Below are positions 1 through 5,964 of a stretch of DNA of 13,621 nt, piece by piece. The notes beneath the pieces were generated by a model. It worked only from the letters and a program-made list of their open reading frames with translations. It had not been told where the DNA came from and searched no databases. Origin of the DNA: an uncultured Alphaproteobacteria bacterium (GTDB lineage Bacteria > Pseudomonadota > Alphaproteobacteria > Rs-D84); contig CAMOTP010000026.1 of assembly GCA_946625925.1 (NCBI GenBank), positions 1 to 13,621 on the forward strand, given 5' to 3'. The position numbers were made by a program, and so were the translations under genes. Each line of letters begins with the position of its first letter. The stretch's first letter is position 1.

Positions 1-593
1 GATTTTGCACGTGCCATACGATAAATCTTGATTGGTTTGAATACCGCGTTTTCACCGAATATCTGGTCATCAAGGGTAAAACGGATTTTTGTTCCATGTG
101 CCTTGGTTGCAGCACCGCGTTCGATTTTTGATGTGGCCTTGCCACGAGAAAATGTTTGATGCCATTCGTATCCATCGCGTGCGATTGTCACATCCATATC
201 CGAAGATAATGCATTTACAACCGCGGAACCCACACCATGTAATCCACCAGATGTTTTATAAACATTATTATTGAATTTTCCACCAGAATGCAGGGTGGTT
301 AAAATAACCTCTAGTGCAGATTTACCAGGATATTTTGGGTGTTCGTCAACAGGAATACCACGACCGTCATCGGTAATTTCAACAGTTTTTGCATTAATAA
401 GGTTTACGGTGATTTTTTTTGCAAAACCAGCCACAGCCTCGTCAATGCTGTTATCCATAATTTCAACAGGCAAATGATGCCAGGCTTTTTCGTCTGTGCC
501 GCCTATGTACATACCTGGTCGCAAGCGAACCGGCTCTAGACCTTCCAGCACCTGGATATCAGATGCATCATAAGATGATTGTTTTTCTGTCAT
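1..593 (-). CDS. parE: DNA topoisomerase IV subunit B (ParE), N-terminal part, cut by window edge
   Basis: ParE is the ATPase subunit of topoisomerase IV, which unlinks daughter chromosomes. The start ATG is at 593-591 on the minus strand, preceded by AAAGG four bases upstream, and about 197 codons are visible before the left edge. The frame reads MTEKQSSYDASDIQVLEGLE, then VRLRPGMYIGGTDE. The GHKL ATPase features follow in order: an E..DNSIDEA helix (Mg/ATP-binding Asn), the DDGRGIP motif, and a GLHGVGSAVVNALS lid. ParE is favoured over GyrB because of the GGTDE sequence after GMYI, where GyrB usually has GDT with a longer insert; alphaproteobacterial ParE proteins read this way. The transducer and TOPRIM domains lie outside the window. 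It is divergent from dnaJ across a 137-base gap. The family is certain; ParE rather than GyrB is likely. Confidence 0.9.
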   Translation of the reverse strand, partial: MTEKQSSYDASDIQVLEGLEPVRLRPGMYIGGTDEKAWHHLPVEIMDNSIDEAVAGFAKKITVNLINAKTVEITDDGRGIPVDEHPKYPGKSALEVILTTLHSGGKFNNNVYKTSGGLHGVGSAVVNALSSDMDVTIARDGYEWHQTFSRGKATSKIERGAATKAHGTKIRFTLDDQIFGENAVFKPIKIYRMARAK

Positions 594-603
594 GATACCT
601 TTA

Positions 604-632
604 TTATTAGAACATTCTAAACTTTTTCGCAA
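604..632 (-). promoter_or_regulatory. candidate promoter for parE
   Basis: On the minus strand, TTGCGA (632-627) is followed after 17 bases by TAATAA (609-604). The expected transcription start would lie only a few bases before the parE ATG at 593. Either the message has almost no leader or the real promoter is elsewhere. The call rests on box similarity in AT-rich DNA. Confidence 0.35.
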
Positions 633-656
633 GTTAGATTTTTTATTTAGGTTCCA

Positions 657-701
657 CTTGAATTTTTTGGTAAAAGGACTATATCAAGGGACAGATATAA
701 T
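657..701 (+). promoter_or_regulatory. candidate dnaJ promoter region, possibly heat-shock (RpoH) type
   Basis: CTTGAA at 657-662 matches the -35 element of sigma-32 promoters, and C-TATAT at 679-684 lies 18 bases after CTTG. This is close to the alphaproteobacterial RpoH pattern CTTG-N17/18-CYTAT. A perfect housekeeping -10 box, TATAAT, is at 696-701 but has no good -35 at 16-18 bases. dnaJ is classically heat-inducible, so an RpoH site would make sense. No CIRCE (HrcA) inverted repeat is seen. Confidence 0.35.
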
Positions 702-730
702 ATAAATTATAAATAAATAGGCCTATTATA

Positions 731-1855
731 ATGAATAAAAATCCTTATGAAGTTTTAGGCGTTGCTCGTGACGCATCTGATGCCGACATAAAAAAGGCAT
801 ATCATAAGTTGGTTATGAAGTATCATCCAGATAAAAATCCTGGGGATAAATCAGCCGAAGAAAAGTTCAAAGAAGTTAATAATGCGTTCGATATATTAAA
901 AGACCCACAAAAACGTGCGGCATATGACCGTTTCGGTGATGCGGCATTTGCTGGGGGAAATGCATCCGGTGCAGGAAATCCGTTTGGTGCCGGTTTTGGC
1001 GGATTTGCTGGTGGGGCAGGTATGGATGATATCTTGCGCGAGGCTATGCGTGGTTTTGGTTTTGATGGTTTTGGTGGTTTTGGTGGACGCGGGGGTATGA
1101 ATACCCAACAACGTGGTCGTGATTTATTGGATACTGTTACAATTTCGTTAAAGGATGCTTTCTTTGGAACAACACATACTGTTAATTTTTCAAGTAATGT
1201 GACATGTGATAAATGTAATGGACATGGCACTGATGATGGCAAGCCTGCACCGGTTTGTTCCAGATGTGGTGGCAGCGGTGTCGTTCAAACACGTCAGGGA
1301 TTTTTTGCCGTGGAAACCCCTTGTCCTGAATGTAATGGGCTGGGACGTAAAATTTCTAAAAAATGTTCAAAATGTGATGGTACAGGAACGGTGCATAAAC
1401 AACGTTCATTAGAGGTTAAAATTCCAGCAGGTGTCGAAGATGGATCGCGCCTGCGTTTGTCAGGACAGGGCGAGGCTGGTATGAATGGGGCGCCTGCGGG
1501 GGATTTTTATATTGATGTGCATGTTCGCCCAGATGACAAGTTTGAACGTGATGGAAATGATTTGATTTTAAAAACAGATGTTCCGTTTACTACACTTGCG
1601 CTGGGTGGGGAAATTGATGTTGAAACCATTGATGATAAACAGTTGTCTGTTAAGGTGACCGCGGGAACGCAAATTGGGTCGCGTCTGCGTGTACGTGGCA
1701 AAGGTATGCCAAATCCACACAGGTCAGGTAGTTTTGGCGATTTGTATATAGAAATTACTATGACGGTACCAACAAAACTTACTGATAAGCAAAAGAAAGC
1801 ATTGGAAGAATTTGCTGGTAAATCAAAACCAAGTAAAAAGTCTGGTTGGTTTTAG
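731..1855 (+). CDS. dnaJ: Chaperone protein DnaJ (type I Hsp40)
   Basis: Co-chaperone that delivers unfolded cytoplasmic proteins to DnaK and stimulates its ATPase. At 374 residues it has the normal length. The domains are in canonical order. The J domain spans residues 4-69, with the catalytic HPD at 32-34. A Gly/Phe-rich linker covers about 70-122. The zinc-binding region has four CxxC pairs (C159/162, C176/179, C198/201, C212/215), each with the CxxCxGxG pattern. Two C-terminal substrate-binding domains end in a Lys/Ser-rich tail. The start follows a weak ribosome site, but the MNKNPYEVLGV N-terminus is typical. dnaK and grpE are not beside it, so it is an isolated unit bounded by a divergent parE and a terminator. 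A heat-shock-like promoter may lie upstream. The identification is secure. Confidence 0.98.
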   Translation: MNKNPYEVLGVARDASDADIKKAYHKLVMKYHPDKNPGDKSAEEKFKEVNNAFDILKDPQKRAAYDRFGDAAFAGGNASGAGNPFGAGFGGFAGGAGMDDILREAMRGFGFDGFGGFGGRGGMNTQQRGRDLLDTVTISLKDAFFGTTHTVNFSSNVTCDKCNGHGTDDGKPAPVCSRCGGSGVVQTRQGFFAVETPCPECNGLGRKISKKCSKCDGTGTVHKQRSLEVKIPAGVEDGSRLRLSGQGEAGMNGAPAGDFYIDVHVRPDDKFERDGNDLILKTDVPFTTLALGGEIDVETIDDKQLSVKVTAGTQIGSRLRVRGKGMPNPHRSGSFGDLYIEITMTVPTKLTDKQKKALEEFAGKSKPSKKSGWF

Positions 1856-1865
1856 GGGAAATGTA

Positions 1866-1895
1866 AAAAAAATCTCCCAATTGGGAGATTTTTTT
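1866..1895. terminator. bidirectional intrinsic terminator between dnaJ and the convergent small gene
   Basis: A perfect 30-base palindrome: five A, a 20-base self-complementary core (TCTCCCAATTGGGAGA flanked by AA and TT), then five T. It begins 11 bases after the dnaJ stop and ends 11 bases before the stop of the convergent gene. The stem carries U-runs in both directions, so it can serve both transcripts. Confidence 0.9.
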
Positions 1896-1905
1896 ATTGA
1901 AATAA

Positions 1906-2310
1906 CTATAGGCCTTTACCTTGGAGTTCTTGTTGTAACAGTTCATAAACAAATTGTTTTTTCTGTGCAAGTTCTGCTTCTTTTTTTGTTGTTTCTTGTG
2001 TTATATACATTTGTTCTACTTCGTCGAAAAAAGCTTTTGCTACTTGTGGATCAACGCTGCGTTTTTGTGTACCAATTATAATGCTATATATAAATATTTC
2101 ATAAAAGTTTTGACGTGCAGTACATGTTAAAAACACTGGTGATGCGGAATTAGTTAAACAAATTTTATAAGAAATGCAGTCTCTGGAGAGTTCTTGAGGT
2201 TTTGTTTTTTTGAACAATCCCTTCTTTGTACCTGGGATATATAATGGGTTTGATTCTGTTTCCTTTTCTATATAATATGGTTTACCTTGTAAAATTTCTT
2301 TGATTGTCAT
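1906..2310 (-). CDS. hypothetical protein, 134 residues, unknown function
   Basis: I do not recognise the family. The gene looks real. It has an AGGA ribosome site (2320-2317) six bases before the ATG, a consensus TTGACA -35 box upstream, and its own terminators. The protein starts MTIKEILQGKPYYIEKE and has a basic stretch near residues 28-37. The middle is hydrophobic and aromatic with three cysteines. The C-terminal ~45 residues are charged, rich in Glu/Lys/Gln and probably helical or coiled-coil. There is no signal peptide and no clear membrane segment, so a cytoplasmic location is likely. It converges on dnaJ and shares the palindromic terminator with it. It may be lineage-specific. Confidence 0.7.
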   Translation of the reverse strand: MTIKEILQGKPYYIEKETESNPLYIPGTKKGLFKKTKPQELSRDCISYKICLTNSASPVFLTCTARQNFYEIFIYSIIIGTQKRSVDPQVAKAFFDEVEQMYITQETTKKEAELAQKKQFVYELLQQELQGKGL

Positions 2311-2342
2311 TTTTTGTCCTTTTTAATTGGATTTATATAAAT

Positions 2343-2371
2343 ATAATTAACACAAAAATTATAAATGTCAA
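2343..2371 (-). promoter_or_regulatory. promoter of the 134-residue hypothetical gene
   Basis: On the minus strand a perfect TTGACA (2371-2366) precedes an AT-rich -10 region (ATTATA/AATTAT around 2348-2342, spacing 17-18). The gene start at 2310 lies about 32 bases further on, leaving room for a short leader with the AGGA ribosome site. Confidence 0.55.
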
Positions 2372-2390
2372 TTTTTTTTTGTTTGTAAAT

Positions 2391-2415
2391 AAAAAACCGC
2401 CAAATTTATGGCGGT
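2391..2415 (-). terminator. intrinsic terminator of the uvrC-pgsA operon
   Basis: On the minus strand, ACCGCC and GGCGGT form a six-base-pair stem (2415-2410 with 2401-2396) around an eight-base loop, followed by a run of T (complement of the A run 2391-2396). It lies 18 bases after the pgsA stop. The same ACCGCC/GGCGGT stem recurs in the cdaA terminator. Confidence 0.85.
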
Positions 2416-2433
2416 GTATTTTTTGCCTGTATT

Positions 2434-3033
2434 TTATTTAATCTTTTTTAATTTTTCAGCAAATGTAAATGTATATTCTGTGGCAGACCAAAGAGATGCA
2501 ACCAACGCAAACCATATAAAGATTATACCAGCCTGGGACAATATGTTCATTGTTATTAATAACTTGGAAGAAATTGTTTCCGGGGTGACAATTGTGCTGA
2601 TTGCGAATAACATTAAAAATGACAGAATTGCCAACATTTGCAGTGTCGTTTTAATTTTTCCCATGGAAAAGCGTGCTTTTGGTACAGGCATTTCAATTTT
2701 TTGTGTGCCTAAAAATTCACGTAATCCGCTGATATATAATTCACGTGCAATCATTATGATGATTGGTATGATGATAAACCAAAAACGCATCATCAATGCC
2801 AACATAATGAATGTAATTACAACCAATAATTTATCGCCAATATGATCCAAAACACCGCCTAACTTGGTGCATACATTGTATTTGCGTGCCAAGAATCCGT
2901 CCATCCAGTCGCTGATTGCACCAAATGCAAATAAAATTAAAGATACCCAATACCATTGCAACATCAATGTAGGTATAATTATAAATGCGGTGCAAATTCG
3001 AAATATTGATAACAAGTTTACAAAAGTTTTCAT
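2434..3033 (-). CDS. pgsA: CDP-diacylglycerol--glycerol-3-phosphate 3-phosphatidyltransferase
   Basis: Inner-membrane enzyme that transfers a phosphatidyl group from CDP-diacylglycerol to glycerol-3-phosphate, the committed step to phosphatidylglycerol and cardiolipin. The 199 residues carry the complete CDP-alcohol phosphotransferase signature D-x2-DG-x2-AR-x8-G-x3-D-x3-D: D42, D45, G46, A49, R50, G59, D63, D67. The rest is mostly hydrophobic, with about five or six membrane helices. An ideal AAGGAG ribosome site (3046-3041) lies seven bases before the ATG. It follows uvrC by 36 bases on the same strand, the uvrC-pgsA order seen across Proteobacteria, so the two are probably co-transcribed. 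A related phosphatidyltransferase is possible but less likely given the neighbour. Confidence 0.93.
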   Translation of the reverse strand: MKTFVNLLSIFRICTAFIIIPTLMLQWYWVSLILFAFGAISDWMDGFLARKYNVCTKLGGVLDHIGDKLLVVITFIMLALMMRFWFIIIPIIIMIARELYISGLREFLGTQKIEMPVPKARFSMGKIKTTLQMLAILSFLMLFAISTIVTPETISSKLLITMNILSQAGIIFIWFALVASLWSATEYTFTFAEKLKKIK

Positions 3034-3069
3034 TTTTTATCTCCTTAATTTAAGTTTAGGTTGTCTCTA

Positions 3070-4494
3070 TTATATCAATTCCGAATGAAAATGTGCATAG
3101 ATTTTTTTTGCAGCGGCTTTGCCCAAGGATGGAACATGTTCCAGTTGTTGTAATGTTGCGTCCATAATACCGCGTACAGAACCAAAATGTTGAATTAATG
3201 CATGTTTGCGTGTTGGTCCAATTCCGTCAATTTCATCCAGTACAGATGCCGTCATTTGTTTCGCACGTCTTTCACGATGGTATGTGATTACAAACCTGTG
3301 TGCCTCGTCACGAACGGCACGCAACATTAAAAATAATTTAGAATCTTTTGGTAAGTCTGTATAAATTGTCCCATTCGGTAAAATAAAATGTTCATCACCG
3401 TTTCGTACTTCGCCTTTGGTGACACCAAATATAGGGATGCTTGGTGCGACTTGGTGTGCAATATTCCATTGTGCCATACCGCCATCCACAATTATTAAAT
3501 CTAATTTAGGTCCATGTTCTATGGCACGTGATACAAATTCAGCCATCATACCGATATCATTTCCTGCATTGGTACGATTTTGTAATTTGAAATGACGATA
3601 ATCTGTTTTTGTAAAACCGTTATGTCCAAAACAAATCATGGCACCTACGGAATTTTTTCCAAATAGGTGTGAATTATCAAACACCCCAGCACGTTCTATT
3701 TTTATTCCCAGTAATTTTTCTAATTCTGAAACATTTTTATCCCAATCAAGATTTTTTTCATGGGTGATTCTGTTTTGACGACCACGATTAGATGTTTGTG
3801 TCAGTGCAATTATTTTATCACGTGTTTGTGCGGCACGTTCAAAATCCAGACTTTCAGCATATTTTTTCATATTGTTTGATAATTCTGTGATGATTGGTTC
3901 GCTGTCACCAGTTAAAATGCGACGTGCAAGTGCGACATTTTGTTGATAATCTGTTTGTGGCATACAACATGGTGCACTGCATCGACCAATTTGATATAAC
4001 AGACATGGCCGGGTACGGTTATGCATAAATGTATCCGTACATGTGCGTAAACGACATACTTTTTGAATCATTTTTATTGTGTCGTTTAATGCTGTCACAG
4101 ATGGATATGGACCGAATACATCGCGTCGCTGGGAAATTTTTCCACGAAATTTTAATAACCTGGGGTATTCGTTTGCAGTTAATGCCAACATCGGATACAT
4201 TTTATCGTCTGTTAGCATAATATTGTATTTTGGTTTTAATGTTTTTATTAATTCCTGTTCGTGTATTAAAGCGTCGGCTTCGGTTGGACAAATATCCCAT
4301 TCAACACGTGTTACCAAACTGCGCATCACCTGTTTGTGTGGTTCCAATTTAGATATGTCTGTATATTGATGCAACCGATTCGCTAGATTTTTTGCTTTTC
4401 CGACGTATAATAGTGTCCGATCGCTGGCATACATTCTGTATGTTCCAGGCGCGTCAGGTGCATTTGCTATTAAATCTGAAAATTGAATATTCAT
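3070..4494 (-). CDS. uvrC: Excinuclease ABC subunit C (UvrC), short form
   Basis: UvrC makes both incisions beside DNA lesions in nucleotide excision repair, with UvrA and UvrB. Visible parts: GIY-YIG nuclease (residues 14-100, GTYRMY and LLYVGKAKNL); the four cysteines placed like the iron-sulfur ligands of UvrC (C152, C164, C172, C176); the UVR helix pair that binds UvrB (~203-236); the RNase H-like nuclease with D273 (FDNSH), D313, D337 (VDGG) and H399 (RDEAHR); and a helix-hairpin-helix pair (~421-470). At 474 residues it is far shorter than the usual ~600. About 37 residues join the UVR motif to the FDNSH nuclease motif, where E. coli has about 150. The reading frame is intact, so this looks like a natural compaction. 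The ATG lacks a clear ribosome site and may be nearly leaderless. It is the first gene of a uvrC-pgsA operon. Confidence 0.95.
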   Translation of the reverse strand: MNIQFSDLIANAPDAPGTYRMYASDRTLLYVGKAKNLANRLHQYTDISKLEPHKQVMRSLVTRVEWDICPTEADALIHEQELIKTLKPKYNIMLTDDKMYPMLALTANEYPRLLKFRGKISQRRDVFGPYPSVTALNDTIKMIQKVCRLRTCTDTFMHNRTRPCLLYQIGRCSAPCCMPQTDYQQNVALARRILTGDSEPIITELSNNMKKYAESLDFERAAQTRDKIIALTQTSNRGRQNRITHEKNLDWDKNVSELEKLLGIKIERAGVFDNSHLFGKNSVGAMICFGHNGFTKTDYRHFKLQNRTNAGNDIGMMAEFVSRAIEHGPKLDLIIVDGGMAQWNIAHQVAPSIPIFGVTKGEVRNGDEHFILPNGTIYTDLPKDSKLFLMLRAVRDEAHRFVITYHRERRAKQMTASVLDEIDGIGPTRKHALIQHFGSVRGIMDATLQQLEHVPSLGKAAAKKIYAHFHSELI

Positions 4495-4511
4495 AAATTA
4501 TATGATAGAAT
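4483..4511 (+). promoter_or_regulatory. promoter of the pilin-rluC-asmA-cdaA operon
   Basis: TTGAAT (4483-4488), a 17-base spacer, then TAGAAT (4506-4511). The predicted start near 4518 gives a ~26-base leader containing the GAGGTG ribosome site. The -35 box lies inside the first codons of the divergent uvrC. The predicted start also argues against using the upstream ATG at 4502. Confidence 0.6.
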
Positions 4512-4529
4512 ATAAAAAAGAAAAAGCAA
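4502..4529 (-). promoter_or_regulatory. candidate promoter for uvrC-pgsA
   Basis: On the minus strand, TTGCTT (4529-4524) and TATCAT (4507-4502) are spaced by 16 bases, which would start transcription at about 4495, right at the uvrC ATG (4494). It overlaps the -10 region of the divergent pilin promoter, so the two could compete for polymerase. The call rests on box similarity only. Confidence 0.35.
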
Positions 4530-4543
4530 ATAGAGGTGAAAAA

Positions 4544-4981
4544 ATGAGACAAGAATCTGGTCGTTCTATGATTGAAATGTTGGGTGTATTGGCAATTATG
4601 GGTGTTATTACAGCTGGTGCGATTAGTATGATTTCTTATGCTATGCGTATGCAAAAGCAAAGTAGGGTTAATGATGAAGTGTACCAGATTGTGTTGGGTG
4701 TACGTCAGATTTTAGGCGAATATGACGATTTTTCTAATATCGATAATTCAACAATATTTACTGCGTTGGCAATGTCTAATAAAAATCCGTATGGTGGTAA
4801 ATATACAATAGGTGTAAATCCTGGAAATACTCGTCAATTTATCGTGACAATTGATGGTTTGTCTGATTCTGAATGCAAGGCTTTGGTTACAAAAGGATGG
4901 ACGGATTCTGTGGATGGGGCAACTGGTAATTGCGTCAGTTTGGGAAAAGATAATTCTGTATCCATTGTTTATGGAGAATAA
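4544..4981 (+). CDS. type IV pilin-like protein (PilS-like prepilin)
   Basis: A 145-residue protein with a class III (prepilin) leader. It reads MRQESG, then after the predicted prepilin peptidase cut RSMIEMLGVLAIMGVITAGAI, a hydrophobic helix (residues 7-32) with the hallmark Glu at mature position +5 (E11). Mature residue +1 is Arg rather than the usual Phe or Met. The globular part ends with two cysteines (C111, C130), likely a disulfide loop. The pattern of an IV.IDGLS..EC segment followed by a second Cys resembles PilS-type pilins. The ATG at 4544 is chosen because GAGGTG (4533-4538) sits five bases before it; the in-frame ATG at 4502 precedes the predicted transcription start. It begins a tight operon with rluC three bases downstream. 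No pilus assembly genes are nearby, so it may be a minor or solitary pilin. Confidence 0.82.
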   Translation: MRQESGRSMIEMLGVLAIMGVITAGAISMISYAMRMQKQSRVNDEVYQIVLGVRQILGEYDDFSNIDNSTIFTALAMSNKNPYGGKYTIGVNPGNTRQFIVTIDGLSDSECKALVTKGWTDSVDGATGNCVSLGKDNSVSIVYGE

Positions 4982-4984
4982 TTA

Positions 4985-5962
4985 TTGGCAGATTCAATAA
5001 AGGTTTCTTTGGTAGAAGACGGTACAAAGTTGATGCGCTGGTTTATGCGAAAATTTCCAGCGATGCCGAATCGTGATTTCTATAAATTATGTCGTGGTGG
5101 ACAAATTCGTGTAAATTCAGCACGTGTGGATTCTAATCGTGTTTTGCGTGCTGGTGATGTTGTGAGAATTCCGCCAACTATTGCAGTATATGCCAAAAAA
5201 GAAAATGCAAAAAAAACAGAAACAGGTAGTGTTTTTTCCTTGTCTGATTTAGAGATGTTGAGAAAAACAATTGTTTATAATGATCAGGACATTGTTGTTT
5301 TTAACAAACCAGCTGGGTTGGCTGTGCAGGGGGGAACCGGTATTAGAAAATCTGTGGATAAAATGGCGGCAGCGTTGTTTCCGTATGATAAAATTTCTTT
5401 GGTGCATAGATTAGATAGAGATACCAGTGGATTGTTGGTTGTTGCAAAAAATCAAAGAGCTGCCCAGGTTTTAGCAAATGCTTTTCAATCAAAAACTGCA
5501 CATAAAGAATATTTGGCGTTGTTAAATGGGACGGTGCCACAAAAGCAGGGTGTGATTGATAATTATATAGTCAAAGGACAGGTTTTTGATAGTCCAGAAC
5601 GTATCAATGGTGGAACAGGACAAAAACCGCAACGTGCAATTACAGAATATAAAGTTTTATCGGATGCCACAGATTGTGTTTCTTGGGTTTTGTTTTTGCC
5701 AAAAACAGGTAGAACACATCAATTAAGAATTCATAGTGCGTATAGTTTGAATGCACCTATTGTTGGTGATGATTTATACGGATTGGATAAAAAGATTGAT
5801 GCAGGGTTGTCAACAATATTGGCGACAAATAAATTGTTCCTATTTGCGTATAGGATAACATTCTATCATCCGCGAACAAATAAATTGATAACATTACGTG
5901 CAACAGTTCCAGATTTTATGAAATCTGTGATGAACTTTTTGGAATTTCAATTACCGGAATAA
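4985..5962 (+). CDS. rluC: RluC/RluD-family large-subunit rRNA pseudouridine synthase
   Basis: Converts specific uridines in 23S rRNA to pseudouridine. The 325 residues comprise an N-terminal S4 RNA-binding domain (~5-65, with FYKLCRGGQIRVN) and the catalytic domain. That domain carries the family signature HRLDRDTSG at 141-149 (D144 is the catalytic Asp), then GRTHQLRIH in the C-terminal third. The start is TTG at 4985: a GGAG ribosome site (4973-4976) inside the end of the pilin gene sits eight bases before it, and the S4 domain would be lost with a later ATG. It lies three bases after the pilin stop and two bases before the next ATG, indicating translational coupling. RluC is preferred over RluD only on general resemblance; the exact target uridines cannot be read from the sequence. 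Confidence 0.9.
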   Translation: MADSIKVSLVEDGTKLMRWFMRKFPAMPNRDFYKLCRGGQIRVNSARVDSNRVLRAGDVVRIPPTIAVYAKKENAKKTETGSVFSLSDLEMLRKTIVYNDQDIVVFNKPAGLAVQGGTGIRKSVDKMAAALFPYDKISLVHRLDRDTSGLLVVAKNQRAAQVLANAFQSKTAHKEYLALLNGTVPQKQGVIDNYIVKGQVFDSPERINGGTGQKPQRAITEYKVLSDATDCVSWVLFLPKTGRTHQLRIHSAYSLNAPIVGDDLYGLDKKIDAGLSTILATNKLFLFAYRITFYHPRTNKLITLRATVPDFMKSVMNFLEFQLPE

Positions 5963-5964
5963 AT

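Noticed and set aside
1..593. GyrB instead of ParE
   Set aside because: GMYIGGTDE and the short segment after it fit ParE better; the GyrB-type GDT insert is missing. The decisive C-terminal half is outside the window.
823..1242. Open frame of 139 codons antisense to dnaJ
   Set aside because: It lies inside the well-supported dnaJ, is rich in Pro/Ser/Lys from the complement of the Gly/Phe region, and has no ribosome site or homology I recognise.
3070..4494. UvrC broken by frameshift or being a Cho-like fragment
   Set aside because: A single frame carries both nuclease domains and the C-terminal helix-hairpin-helix; Cho proteins lack the C-terminal half.
4502..4543. Earlier ATG for the pilin-like gene (adds 14 residues)
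   Set aside because: It precedes the predicted transcription start and lacks a ribosome site; the extra MIEYKKEKANRGEK would give an atypically long leader.
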